Of a DNA stretch of 64,000 bases, positions 54,162 through 62,596 are shown one piece after another (position 1 is the first letter of the stretch; each line of letters opens with the position of its first letter). Made by a program: the position numbers and the translations under genes. The notes under the pieces were generated by a model. It saw only the letters and a list, made by a program, of their open reading frames with translations, ran no database searches and was not told where the DNA came from. The DNA lies in the NCBI RefSeq assembly GCF_001644575.1, contig NZ_CP015596.1, positions 1-64,000 on the forward strand, written 5' to 3'. The stretch comes from Mycobacterium adipatum (GTDB taxonomy: Bacteria; Actinomycetota; Actinomycetes; Mycobacteriales; Mycobacteriaceae).

Positions 54162-55328
54162 ATGGCCAACAACGTATTTCGGCAGACCCTGACCGCGGGC
54201 GTGGTTCTTGCCAGTGCCGGTGCCATCGCGCTGGCACCCGTGACCGTGACTCCCGATGCTCCTGCGGTCATCGACACACCACGCGTCGTCAGCACAGCCG
54301 TGATGCCGGCCGGGCTGGTCCAAGACCTACAGCTCATCGGCACCGGGGCCCGGTCGGCGGTGGAGCAGAGCGTGGACGCACTCACCCGCAAGATTCCCGA
54401 TCTGTGGTGGACGGTGCACGAGCAGTGGCCCGACGCCGACCTGCTGCATTGGAACTACGCCCTGGTCAGCGACATTTTCCTGGCACCGATCACACCGCTG
54501 CTCATCGGCCCGTTAAACGACGCGGTGGCCGAGGCCGTGGCCCGCAACTTCCCGATCCTGGGCGACGAGATTCGCCGAATTCCCGATTTCGTCGAGTACG
54601 CGTTCGTCCGGTTGATCGGGCCGGTTCTGAGCGCGATCGGCGGGGCCGGCGTGGCGCACTCCGAAATCTTCTACTCGATGACGACGCTGCGCATCGAGCC
54701 GTTCATCGAGGCCATCGTCAGAGCGCCGTTCCACGTGATCGACGGCCTGCTCTTCGGCGGGTACGGCGACCTCGGCCCGATCCTGCCCGGCCGAGAAGGG
54801 CAGTACATTCCGGCGCCCGGCCTGTTCACGCCGTGGGGCCAGCCACCGCGGGTCCGCAATATCAAGACGCCGAACGACATCGCCACCACCACGTCCGTCC
54901 CCGACGCCGGCGCGAACATGGTCAGTCTGGTCACCGATGCCACCGATCAGGTCGTCGAGACCACGGTGCGTACCGCCGTCGAACCGGTTGTCGAGACGGT
55001 CGGCACCGAGACCGAGACCGTCGGTGACACTCCCGAGCCGACCACCGCGGTAGCCGGGGACACCACCTCACCTGAAGCCGACGCCGAACCCGAGACGGTC
55101 GCCGACGAGGCGGGCACCACGGCCGAAGCCCTCAAGCCGGTCAGGCCAGTCAAGGTCGACCCGGCGGCCAGAATTCGACAGGGCATCAAGAACTTCCGCA
55201 CCGGATTGCACAACACCGCGAAGAAACTGACCGGCCGCGGACCATCGTCACGCCCGGACTCGCGGTCGGAGAGCTCCCCGAGCGATTCCGCCGCGTCGGA
55301 ATCCCCGGGCGCGAAGGACGCTGAATAA
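54162..55328 (+). CDS. Exported mycobacterial protein of unknown function with Thr/Glu-rich tail
   Basis: A 388-residue protein. A signal-like N-terminus (NVFRQTLTAGVVLASAGAIA) is followed by a helical, hydrophobic region (about 55-240; SDIFLAPITPLLIGPLNDAV, VLSAIGGAGVAHSEIFYS). A tail of Val/Thr/Glu repeats (TETETVGDTPEPTTAV) and a basic Ser-rich end (FRTGLHNTAKKLTGRG) close it. No catalytic motif seen. Its tail resembles those of the two glycosidases nearby. The ATG at 54162 is preceded by AAAGG. It is divergent from the GH16 gene. Confidence 0.7.
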   Translation: MANNVFRQTLTAGVVLASAGAIALAPVTVTPDAPAVIDTPRVVSTAVMPAGLVQDLQLIGTGARSAVEQSVDALTRKIPDLWWTVHEQWPDADLLHWNYALVSDIFLAPITPLLIGPLNDAVAEAVARNFPILGDEIRRIPDFVEYAFVRLIGPVLSAIGGAGVAHSEIFYSMTTLRIEPFIEAIVRAPFHVIDGLLFGGYGDLGPILPGREGQYIPAPGLFTPWGQPPRVRNIKTPNDIATTTSVPDAGANMVSLVTDATDQVVETTVRTAVEPVVETVGTETETVGDTPEPTTAVAGDTTSPEADAEPETVADEAGTTAEALKPVRPVKVDPAARIRQGIKNFRTGLHNTAKKLTGRGPSSRPDSRSESSPSDSAASESPGAKDAE

Positions 55329-55411
55329 CTCGGTAGCAATGTGGGCAGTCGTCTGCACCCGAAGCGCCGGTCGTGCGTCGGCATCCCTGAGAGATCGCCC
55401 TTGCGCGCGTG

Positions 55412-55960
55412 TCATGTCTCAAGACATCGGTGACAGTTCTGCATCAGGACATCGGTGACACTTCGAGGGTTCTTGGTGGTGACACTTCTGCGCCGAGGCT
55501 GCGGGGGTGGCCGTTAATGAACCTATCGATCCTCGTGTCCGGTTGGCGATCTCACAGTGGCTGATGACGCGCCGCGTGGGGCGGTCTCGACGTTCTGCGC
55601 CGAGCACGGCATCTCCCGAAAGTCGTTCTACGCGTTACGTCAGCGCGCGAAGACCGATGGGCAGGCCGAGGTGCTCGAACCCAAGTCTCGGCGGCCCAAG
55701 TCGAGTCCGTCGAAGTTAACTGAGGAGGTTAGGCAGCAGGCCGTGGCCGTGCGTGCCGCTCTGGAGGCGTCCGGCCGCGACCATGGACCGATCAGCGTGT
55801 ACGACAAAATGCACGCGATGGGCTTGCCGCAGGTCCCTTCCGTCGCCGCGTTGGCACGGATCTTCCGTGAGGCCGGTGTGGCTCGTCTTGAGCCCATGAA
55901 GAAGCCCCGCTCGGTGTGATGTCTCAGGACATCACATCGCCCTTGCGCGCGGCCTTGATT
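55412..55960 (+). mobile_element. IS481-like insertion sequence remnant with repeated ends
   Basis: The left edge has repeated motifs: ATGTCTCAAGACATCGGTGACA, given here as ATGTCTCAAGACATC plus GGTGACA (from 55412), then AGGACATCGGTGACACTTC, then GGTGACACTTC. The right edge has GATGTCTCAGGACATCAC (near 55918). Between them lies only the first third of a transposase. The rest has been deleted, leaving a non-autonomous remnant directly upstream of the HNH gene promoter. Confidence 0.6.
55507..55919 (+). pseudogene. Transposase N-terminal fragment (IS481-like), frameshifted and truncated
   Basis: The GTG at 55507 opens VAVNEPIDPRVRLAISQW. A C appears lost near 55562 (TGGCCTGAT to TGGCTGAT), then the frame continues DDAPRGAVSTFCAEHGISRK (helix-turn-helix), HGPISVYDKMHAMGLPQVPS and VARLEPMKKPRSV before a stop at the element's right edge. 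The integrase catalytic core that normally follows is absent, so it is non-functional. Confidence 0.7.
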
Positions 55961-55970
55961 CGGCGTAGTA

Positions 55971-55986
55971 TCGAACACAAGTTCGA
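55971..55986. promoter_or_regulatory. LexA SOS box
   Basis: TCGAACACAAGTTCGA is a perfect match to the mycobacterial LexA consensus TCGAAC-N4-GTTCGA. It lies about 147 bp upstream of the HNH gene start. Several 13E12-family genes in M. tuberculosis are known to be DNA-damage induced through such boxes. Confidence 0.85.
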
Positions 55987-56046
55987 ATGCGACGTAGCTC
56001 CCATTAGCACCCGGTGAGCTGCAGACCGCGACTCCGGTCGCCGCGA

Positions 56047-56078
56047 GGTTCATTACGTCCTGGGGGACTTAATGAACC
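56047..56078. repeat. Inverted repeat in the HNH gene leader
   Basis: GGTTCATTA (56047-56055) and TAATGAACC (56070-56078) form a perfect 9-bp stem around a 14-nt loop. It lies between the SOS box and the start codon. It could be a leader hairpin or a binding site. Confidence 0.5.
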
Positions 56079-56132
56079 GTAGTACTAACTGATCGTGCCT
56101 TGTGGGCACCTTCTGTGAAAGCCGGTATCCCT

Positions 56133-57434
56133 ATGGACGCCACTGATCTCGAGACGTTTGTTGATGCGTTGATCGATGACCTCACCCCTGTCGCCGCGCG
56201 GGAGGGCGATCGCCCCCTGTTCCATCTGCTCGACGCTCCCCGCCGCGGTGTTGACGACGAGGCGGTGGTGGCGGTGCTGGCCGCCGCGGTCACCCTGCGC
56301 AACCTGGCCGACCATGTCATCGCCTCCGCGGTCGTGGCCGCCGAGCGGGCCGCGATCCCGGCCCGACAACACCTGCGCACGGGGACCGATCTGCTCACCA
56401 GCATCGGCGTGGCCCCCGGCGCAGCGCACCGAGCCGTGCGGGTGGGCCGGGCGGCGCACACCCTGCCGGCACTGACCGCGCAGCAGCGCCTCGGTGCGGT
56501 CGGGATCGAATTCGCCGACGCCGTCGGCAAAGGCATCAGCCACATCACCAGTCGGGTGGCCCTGTCCGAGGAAGACCGCGCCGAGATCGTGACGACATTG
56601 ATGACCCAAACCACCCCCTCGTTGGTGGACAAGAAGGCCCGCGGGATCGCCATCACCAAAGCCGCCACCTCATCCCCCGAGGAGGGTGCGGTCCCGGTCG
56701 CGGAGAACACCGACCTCAACGACATGACCGTGGTGCAAACCGAGGACGGGCGGGTGGCGGCCACCCTCGACCTCGATGCGCTCACTGGCGAAGAACTGCT
56801 CGCCGCCCTGGACCCGTTAACTCGGCCGATCCCGCTGCCGGACGGATCGCCGGACCCCCGCCCGGTCGGGCGGCGCCGCGCCGACGCATTCGGGCAGATA
56901 CTGCGCACCTACCTGTCTGGCTCCGGGCGCCCGATGTCGGGTGGGGTGCTCCCGCACGTCACCCTCATCCGACCCGCAACGCAGGGCGTGGACACCCTCG
57001 GATTCGGTGGCCCCATCAGTACCGCGACCGCTGAGCTCATCGCCTGTGACAGCACTTTGACTTCGGTGATCGTCGACCACTCGGGCGCACCACTGGATGT
57101 GGGACGCAGCGAAAGACTGTTCACCCCGCTCATCCGCAAAGGGTTAGCCGTGCGTGACGGGGGCTGCGCACACCCCGGGTGCGGGCGGCCGGTGTCCTGG
57201 TGCGATGCCCACCACATCACCCCCTGGTCCGCCGGGGGCACCACCAGCCTCGACAACGGCGTCCTGCTCTGCCGACTCCACCACACCGCGATCCACCACG
57301 GCGGCTGGCAGGTCTACCTCGGCCCCGACCGCCACCCCTGGTTCATCCCACCCCACGCCCAGGGCACACCAACACCCGAGCATCTGCGCTCCCACGCCCG
57401 ACGCACCATGACCGACCTACCCACCGCCGCATAA
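56133..57434 (+). CDS. HNH endonuclease domain protein, 13E12/DUF222 family
   Basis: A 433-residue protein. An N-terminal DUF222 helical region (about 1-330) includes AARQ-like helices and LSEEDRAEIVTTLMTQ. The C-terminal HNH motif is GCAHPGCGRPVSWCDAHHIT, then GGTTSLDNGVLLCRLHHTAI, with zinc cysteines and catalytic His. The family is repeated in mycobacterial genomes; some copies respond to DNA damage, and the SOS box here agrees. The ATG at 56133 is taken; the in-frame GTG at 56100 is possible. The true DNA target is not known. Confidence 0.9.
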   Translation: MDATDLETFVDALIDDLTPVAAREGDRPLFHLLDAPRRGVDDEAVVAVLAAAVTLRNLADHVIASAVVAAERAAIPARQHLRTGTDLLTSIGVAPGAAHRAVRVGRAAHTLPALTAQQRLGAVGIEFADAVGKGISHITSRVALSEEDRAEIVTTLMTQTTPSLVDKKARGIAITKAATSSPEEGAVPVAENTDLNDMTVVQTEDGRVAATLDLDALTGEELLAALDPLTRPIPLPDGSPDPRPVGRRRADAFGQILRTYLSGSGRPMSGGVLPHVTLIRPATQGVDTLGFGGPISTATAELIACDSTLTSVIVDHSGAPLDVGRSERLFTPLIRKGLAVRDGGCAHPGCGRPVSWCDAHHITPWSAGGTTSLDNGVLLCRLHHTAIHHGGWQVYLGPDRHPWFIPPHAQGTPTPEHLRSHARRTMTDLPTAA

Positions 57435-57448
57435 ACCACACCTGCACC

Positions 57449-57486
57449 GCACCTTGAAAACTGCACGGCACCTTGAAAACTCCACA
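57449..57486 (+). repeat. 19-bp tandem repeat, two units
   Basis: GCACCTTGAAAACTGCACG (57449-57467) is followed directly by GCACCTTGAAAACTCCACA (57468-57486). It lies just downstream of the HNH gene. Confidence 0.8.
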
Positions 57487-57503
57487 GTGAAACCGCCCGC
57501 ACA

Positions 57504-57538
57504 GCGGGTCCGGCGGCACAACACCCCGCCGGACCCGC
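57504..57538 (+). terminator. Strong G+C-rich hairpin after the HNH gene
   Basis: Arms GCGGGTCCGGCGG (57504-57516) and CCGCCGGACCCGC (57526-57538) pair over 13 bp with a 9-nt loop. No T-run follows. Position 70 bp after the stop fits an intrinsic terminator of the mycobacterial kind. Confidence 0.7.
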
Positions 57539-57653
57539 CACCACGACCGGATCTGACCAGAGCCGTACTGCCAGAACGGGTTTGACGGCTCTCCGAGACC
57601 CGGTCATCGTGGCACGGACATCGACGATGACGAGAACCGGTAGGTTACTCACC

Positions 57654-58652
57654 ATGGGCACGGCATTGCAGGCCGTCGTGGTCGGCTCCGGGATCAGCGG
57701 CCTGACCACCGCCATCTCGCTGCTGGAGGCCGGCCACGCGGTGCGCATTGCGGCCGCCGAGCGCGCCTTATCCACCACCTCGGCCGTGGCGGCCGCGGTG
57801 TGGTTCCCGACCCATGTCGCACCGTGGGAGCGCGTATCGGGCTGGGGTGCACACACCTTCGATGTGCTCGCCGAGCAGGCCTCGGCGCAGGTACCGGGGG
57901 TCGTCATGCGTGAGTCGCTGAGCCTGTATCGAGAATCGCCGGGCGAACCCGCGTGGACGGCCGCCGTCGGCAATCTCCGACCGGCCCGCGCGGACGAACT
58001 GCCACCGGGCTATGCCCACGGATTGCGCTATGCGGTGCCGTTGGCGGAGATGCCCCGTTATCTCCCATGGCTGGAGGAACGGGTCCGAGCCCTCGGCGGC
58101 GAAGTCGACCAGCGCCGGCTGCGTTCACTGGACGACGTGGGCGAGGAGGCAGACGTGGTGATCAACTGTGCCGGCCTCGGCGCGGGCGCACTGGTCGACG
58201 ACCCTTCGGTGTATCCGGTGCGAGGCCAGATCGTCCGGGTCAGCAATCCCGGCCTGACGATGTCGGTTCGTGACGAGGAGCATCCCGGCGGTCGCGCGTA
58301 CGTACACCCCCGGACCGCGGACTGCATTCTCGGCGGCACCCTGGACGAGGGCCGATGGGACACCACGGTGGACGAGACCGTCGGAGCGGCGATCCTGGCG
58401 CGGTGCGCCGACCTGGTGCCCGCCCTGCGCGATGCTCACGTGCTTGAGCAGGTGGTGGGGCTACGCCCCGGGCGCCCGACCGTCCGACTCGAAGAGGGCG
58501 AGCCATTGAACTCCGGAGCTCGAGTCGTGCACAACTACGGGCACGGCGGTTCGGGAATCACCCTGTGCTGGGGCTGCGCCCTCGAGGTCACCGCACTCGT
58601 CGGCGGCTCCCACCCCGATCAGCGGAAGTACTGCTCACCGCCGGTCGGGTAG
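57654..58652 (+). CDS. D-amino acid oxidase family FAD enzyme
   Basis: A 332-residue flavoprotein. The N-terminal dinucleotide fold is VVVGSGISGLTTAISLLEAG. INCAGLGAGAL, VRGQIVRV and the C-terminal HNYGHGGSGITLCWGCA are DAO family signatures. D-amino acid oxidases convert D-amino acids to keto acids, ammonia and hydrogen peroxide. The ATG at 57654 (MGTALQAV) is the start; the in-frame ATG at 57627 is less likely. The 3' end overlaps a convergent gene by 34 bp. Confidence 0.88.
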   Translation: MGTALQAVVVGSGISGLTTAISLLEAGHAVRIAAAERALSTTSAVAAAVWFPTHVAPWERVSGWGAHTFDVLAEQASAQVPGVVMRESLSLYRESPGEPAWTAAVGNLRPARADELPPGYAHGLRYAVPLAEMPRYLPWLEERVRALGGEVDQRRLRSLDDVGEEADVVINCAGLGAGALVDDPSVYPVRGQIVRVSNPGLTMSVRDEEHPGGRAYVHPRTADCILGGTLDEGRWDTTVDETVGAAILARCADLVPALRDAHVLEQVVGLRPGRPTVRLEEGEPLNSGARVVHNYGHGGSGITLCWGCALEVTALVGGSHPDQRKYCSPPVG

Positions 58653-59311
58653 CCCCCGCCGGTGGTGGTGACGTGCACGTGATCGTAGTGGCCGTATCCG
58701 CCGGAACCCGCTGCACCGCTCGGGGTGTAGTAGGTACCGCGCCAGATGGCGTCCTGCATGCCGAAACGGGCGGCATTCTTCATCACGTACGCGACGATCT
58801 GGTTGCCGAGCGCGACACCCTCCGCGCTCCCGGGGTTGGGGATCATCACGTCGAGCGCCAGCCCGTTCGGGTGCCAGCGCAACGCATCGGGGCGCACGCC
58901 GCCGATGCTGCGGATCTCCGGGAAGACCGCACTGATGGCGCGGGCCGCCAGGATGGTCTTGACCTGCAGCCCGTGTTCGGGAGCCACGCCCTTGGGCAGT
59001 AACAGCGATCGGGTGTCCGCCCGCCACCTCGACGCCGAGACGAGCTGGGCGGAGGTGACCTCGGGCGCTGCGGATACCAGGGCGGTGGGGTTCCACCCGA
59101 AGGACGCCGGTGCCGCGATGACCTCGACACCCAGTGGGGCAGCTTCGGCGGTGCGGACCGCCGCGGGAGCGGAAGCTCTGGTCGCCTGGTCAGCGACGGT
59201 CACGGGCTGGATGTCGCCGCCGACGGAGAAGAGTACGGCGGCCGGCGCCACGATGGCGGCAAGTACGGCGGACGACCGCAGTCGGCTGTGAGCCGTTCCC
59301 TGTCGCCGCAT
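58619..59311 (-). CDS. Secreted protein with a C-terminal HYDHVHVT motif (peptidase-like fold)
   Basis: A 230-residue protein. Signal at about 1-35, a variable linker, then a C-terminal domain with RWHPNGLALDVMIPNPGS and YGHYDHVHVTTTGGGYP. The His/Asp arrangement (H-x-x-G-x-x-x-D, later H-x-D-H-x-H) resembles D-Ala-D-Ala carboxypeptidase-like and other zinc peptidoglycan hydrolases. Many mycobacterial homologues are uncharacterised. Probable periplasmic or wall enzyme; catalysis unproven. Confidence 0.75.
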   Translation of the reverse strand: MRRQGTAHSRLRSSAVLAAIVAPAAVLFSVGGDIQPVTVADQATRASAPAAVRTAEAAPLGVEVIAAPASFGWNPTALVSAAPEVTSAQLVSASRWRADTRSLLLPKGVAPEHGLQVKTILAARAISAVFPEIRSIGGVRPDALRWHPNGLALDVMIPNPGSAEGVALGNQIVAYVMKNAARFGMQDAIWRGTYYTPSGAAGSGGYGHYDHVHVTTTGGGYPTGGEQYFR

Positions 59312-59480
59312 TCACCACACCTTCGAGCTCGCCGGTTTCACGTTCAGCAACCGCCGAGACCCGGCCGTGTGCTTGTCGTTACCTATCCGTGACTTAACTC
59401 GGGTGACTATAACCCGGCGTGTCGCAGCAGCTCAACTCTTCGAGAAATTGGTATGCGCAGGTCGGACGGTCCGAGATCGG

Positions 59481-61319
59481 CTACGGAGCCGCTGGGGCCG
59501 CCGGGTTGGGCACCTGGATGGGGATCGGGGGCAGCAAAGGCACGTTGATATATGTGGTCGTCATCGCCGGCGCCTGCGACACCGTGGTGACCTCTGCGGT
59601 GGTGGTCGGCAACGTGCTCGGCACCGTCGTGGTGGTGGTGGACGGCACGGTCGTGGTGGTCGTGGTCGTGGTGGTGGTAGACGGCGTCGTGGTCGTCGTC
59701 GTGGTGGTCGTCGTCGTGGTGGTCGTGGTGGTCGTCGTCGTGGTCGTGGTGGTCGGCGGCTGCGTTGTGGTGGTCGTCGGTGCCACCGGCTGCGGCGCGA
59801 CGGGTTCCGGTGGCGGCGCCGGCGGTGCCTGGGTGACGGTGACGATCGGTGGCGCTGTCTGGACGGCCGGGGGCTGCTCGACCGGCGGTGGTGTGTACAC
59901 CCCGGACACCGGGGCCGTCGACGGGGTGGGCGTGTCCGTCTCGGACACACTGGTCAGCGCGATCGCCACGCCACCGATGCCGACGACAGCCAGGATGCCG
60001 GCGGCGGCGAACACCGCCATCGGTAGCCGCGGGACGCCGCGCGGCTCGTCATCGTATTGGGTCGGAACATGTTGGGAGACAATGCGGGTGGACTCATCGC
60101 CGAGATACGGGTTCGGTCCGTTGACCTCGGGATAGTCATCGGGTCCGGCGTAGGGCACCGGCTCGGCGGACAGATCGTCGTCCTGTGACCAGGCCAACGC
60201 CCGGAACGTCGAGGACCCGGACTGATCCGGGAGCACGATGGGCGGCGCCAGACTGGTCGGGGCGTCGGCTCCGAGCGCGGGAGCCATCCCGGTCTGCGCG
60301 CCGGCCTCCGCCGCGTAGGCCGCGAACAGCGCCGCGCCGACGGCCGCGTCCAGGGCGGGCTGCGGGGTGCTCACCACCGGGATCTGGGTATGCGCGGAGA
60401 GCTTCTGGGTGACCAGCGGAATGCTGGCGCCGCCACCCGCGGTCGCGACGACGGTCACATCTGTCCAGCTGATCCTGTTGCGCTGCAACAGATTATCCAG
60501 TTCATCGAGCACGTGCTGCACCGGCTCGGCGAGTAACGCCTCCAGCTCGGCGCGGGTCACCCGGACCACCGACCGGTAACCGGGCAACTCCACCGGGATC
60601 TCGGTGGCGGCCGCCGCGGACAGGCGTTCCTTGGCCTGCCGGCATTCGTCGCGCAGCGTGCCGAGCAGTCCGACCGCCGCGGTGGCTCCCGGATCGGTGT
60701 CCTCGATGCCGGACAACACGTGGGTCAACAACGCCTGGTCGATCAGGTCGCCCGAGAACTCGGCCACCCTGGTCGTCTCGTCGAGCGGTTCGAAGCCCAG
60801 GCCCGAATCGGCGAGGGTGATGCTGGTCCCGCCACCGCCCAGGTCCACCAGCACCACCGGGCCGCCGGCACCCAGACCCGGGTGGGCGCGCAGCGAGGTC
60901 AGCGCCGCGACGGCATCCGAGACCAGCCGCGGTGTCGTTCCGTTCGGGGAAAGCACCGGATTGGACCGCAGGCTTGCCCGCAGCGCCCGAAGCGTGGCGG
61001 CGTCCCAGTGGGCGGGCACCGCGATCGCGGTCTGCGCCGACACGGTGCCGCCCGCGACACCCACCATCGCCTCCAGCGCCTCGACCAGCAGGTCGTCGGC
61101 GGGATAGGACGATCCGTCGGGGGCCACCAGCGGTACCGGATCTCCCACGCGGTCAACGAATCCGGTCAGTACCTGTCCCGGCCGGCCGGACGGCACGCCG
61201 ACTTCCGGCGCACCCTGCACGGGAAGTGTCAGAACAGCGCGCCGGGTCACCGGACGGTCGCCGACACGTGCCGCGACCAGGTTGGTCGTCCCGATGGACA
61301 ACCCCAACGGGTCGGTCAT
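59481..61319 (-). CDS. Hsp70-like membrane protein with poly-Thr extracellular tail
   Basis: A 612-residue protein. The N-terminal actin/Hsp70-like ATPase fold (about 1-340) includes LGLSIGTTNLVAAR (phosphate-1), VVLVDLGGGGTSITLADSG (phosphate-2) and VVATAGGGASIPLV (adenosine). A cytoplasmic linker leads to one membrane helix (about 431-456), then a Pro/Val-rich stretch and about 75 residues that are mostly threonine (about 515-590), and a short hydrophobic end. The Thr tract is a likely O-mannosylation site. It lacks the substrate-binding domain of DnaK. The ATG at 61319 is chosen because it begins the ATPase fold. Confidence 0.82.
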   Translation of the reverse strand: MTDPLGLSIGTTNLVAARVGDRPVTRRAVLTLPVQGAPEVGVPSGRPGQVLTGFVDRVGDPVPLVAPDGSSYPADDLLVEALEAMVGVAGGTVSAQTAIAVPAHWDAATLRALRASLRSNPVLSPNGTTPRLVSDAVAALTSLRAHPGLGAGGPVVLVDLGGGGTSITLADSGLGFEPLDETTRVAEFSGDLIDQALLTHVLSGIEDTDPGATAAVGLLGTLRDECRQAKERLSAAAATEIPVELPGYRSVVRVTRAELEALLAEPVQHVLDELDNLLQRNRISWTDVTVVATAGGGASIPLVTQKLSAHTQIPVVSTPQPALDAAVGAALFAAYAAEAGAQTGMAPALGADAPTSLAPPIVLPDQSGSSTFRALAWSQDDDLSAEPVPYAGPDDYPEVNGPNPYLGDESTRIVSQHVPTQYDDEPRGVPRLPMAVFAAAGILAVVGIGGVAIALTSVSETDTPTPSTAPVSGVYTPPPVEQPPAVQTAPPIVTVTQAPPAPPPEPVAPQPVAPTTTTTQPPTTTTTTTTTTTTTTTTTTTTTTTPSTTTTTTTTTTVPSTTTTTVPSTLPTTTAEVTTVSQAPAMTTTYINVPLLPPIPIQVPNPAAPAAP

Positions 61320-61397
61320 TGGGCCCACCTTAACCGTCGCCACTGCGTTCGGCCGAACGGACACAACGCGGCGAAACCCTGTGTTCTGATGTCGGGC

Positions 61398-61868
61398 ATG
61401 GTTGACAACCTCGCTGAAATCGAAGAAATCAAGAAGGTCAAGTACCGCTACATGCGCGCGCTGGACACCAAGCATTGGGACGATTTCGCCGATACCCTGA
61501 CCGAGGATGTGGTGGGAGACTACGGCGAGTCCCTCGGTGAGGAACACCACTTCACCGACCGTGCCTCACTGGTGGAGTTCATGCGCACCTCCATGCCGGC
61601 CGGCATCATCACCGAGCACAAGGTGACCCATCCGGAGATCGAGGTCGACGGCGACGAGGCGACCGGGATCTGGTACCTGCAGGACAAGGTCATCGCCCCC
61701 GAGTTCAACTTCATGCTCATCGGTGCCGGCTTCTACCACGACACCTACCGGCGCACCCCGCAGGGCTGGAAGATCAGCAAGACCGGGTACGACCGGACCT
61801 ATGACGCGTCGTTGTCCACCGAGAGCCTCGGCTTCAAGGTGAAAGCCGGTCGCGCCGTTAATATCTGA
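61398..61868 (+). CDS. SnoaL-like / NTF2-fold protein
   Basis: A 156-residue protein. EIEEIKKVKYRYMRALDTKH, DTLTEDVVGDYGES and GIWYLQDKVIAPEFNFML give the SnoaL_4 fold found in dehydratases and ring-closing enzymes of steroid and polyketide metabolism; substrate unknown. The ATG at 61398 is taken (the in-frame ATG at 61389 adds three residues). It ends next to the convergent L,D-transpeptidase-like gene with no gap. Confidence 0.78.
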   Translation: MVDNLAEIEEIKKVKYRYMRALDTKHWDDFADTLTEDVVGDYGESLGEEHHFTDRASLVEFMRTSMPAGIITEHKVTHPEIEVDGDEATGIWYLQDKVIAPEFNFMLIGAGFYHDTYRRTPQGWKISKTGYDRTYDASLSTESLGFKVKAGRAVNI

Positions 61869-62519
61869 CTATTTCGACACGGCGATGAGGGCGCCGGGGC
61901 GTAGCCACCGGATGATCTTCACCAGGGCGGCATCGTCGATCGCGACGCATCCCGCGGTCGCGCTGCCGTCGGTGGTGTGCAGGAAGAACGCGCTGCCCGC
62001 ACCGGGCACCCTGGCCTTGTTGACCCCCATCACCACGGCATGCGCGTACTGCGGGATCTGCAGGTTCTCGGTGCCGCTGCCCTCGGTGGCGAACGGGCAC
62101 CGGGCCTTCTCGCACACCTGCATGGTGTTGTAGGTCGGGCTGTTCACGTCGCCGTCCCACCAATGGTTCGGCCCCACCTGCACATAGGGCAGGCCACCGC
62201 CGGGATTGGCCTGGGTACCGAAGGCGAAGTCCAGGGGGAACACCCCCATCGGGGTCTTCATCGACCCCTCGCGGATCTCCTGCGCCATGCCGCTGGACCC
62301 AATGTGCGCGGGTATCCCCACACCGACCGGTGTCCAGCCGGCCGCGGTCCGCTCCCACACGTCGATCTTGGCCGTGGTAGGCCCCACGCCCACAACGGAA
62401 ATGACCTGGGTGGCGTTGCCGACCGAACCGGCGAACCAGGGGGTCTCGACGGCGTTGGCGACCGGCGCCGACGCCAGGGTCAGCCAGAGCGCGCTCAACA
62501 CCACCAGTAGTCGGCGCAT
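61869..62519 (-). CDS. L,D-transpeptidase (YkuD-like) family secreted protein
   Basis: A 216-residue exported protein. Signal at about 1-23 (LSALWLTLASAPVANA), then a YkuD-like fold with GSMKTPMGVFPLDFAFGTQ and the active-site segment FFLHTTDGSATAGCVAI, where the Cys and the preceding His fit the catalytic pair. It may form 3-3 cross-links in peptidoglycan or be a related hydrolase-like member; it has no Ig-like domains as in LdtMt2. The ATG at 62519 is used. Confidence 0.82.
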   Translation of the reverse strand: MRRLLVVLSALWLTLASAPVANAVETPWFAGSVGNATQVISVVGVGPTTAKIDVWERTAAGWTPVGVGIPAHIGSSGMAQEIREGSMKTPMGVFPLDFAFGTQANPGGGLPYVQVGPNHWWDGDVNSPTYNTMQVCEKARCPFATEGSGTENLQIPQYAHAVVMGVNKARVPGAGSAFFLHTTDGSATAGCVAIDDAALVKIIRWLRPGALIAVSK

Positions 62520-62596
62520 CCGACCATCGTCGGCGCCGCAACGGGACGGGGTCAAGTCAAGGTTTGGACACGGCGGGTAATGCGTACTTTGTAGCC

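Noticed and set aside
59419..60135. Long + strand reading with a poly-Val stretch
   Set aside because: It is the antisense shadow of the poly-Thr coding tract of the Hsp70-like gene; no family features and no ribosome site.
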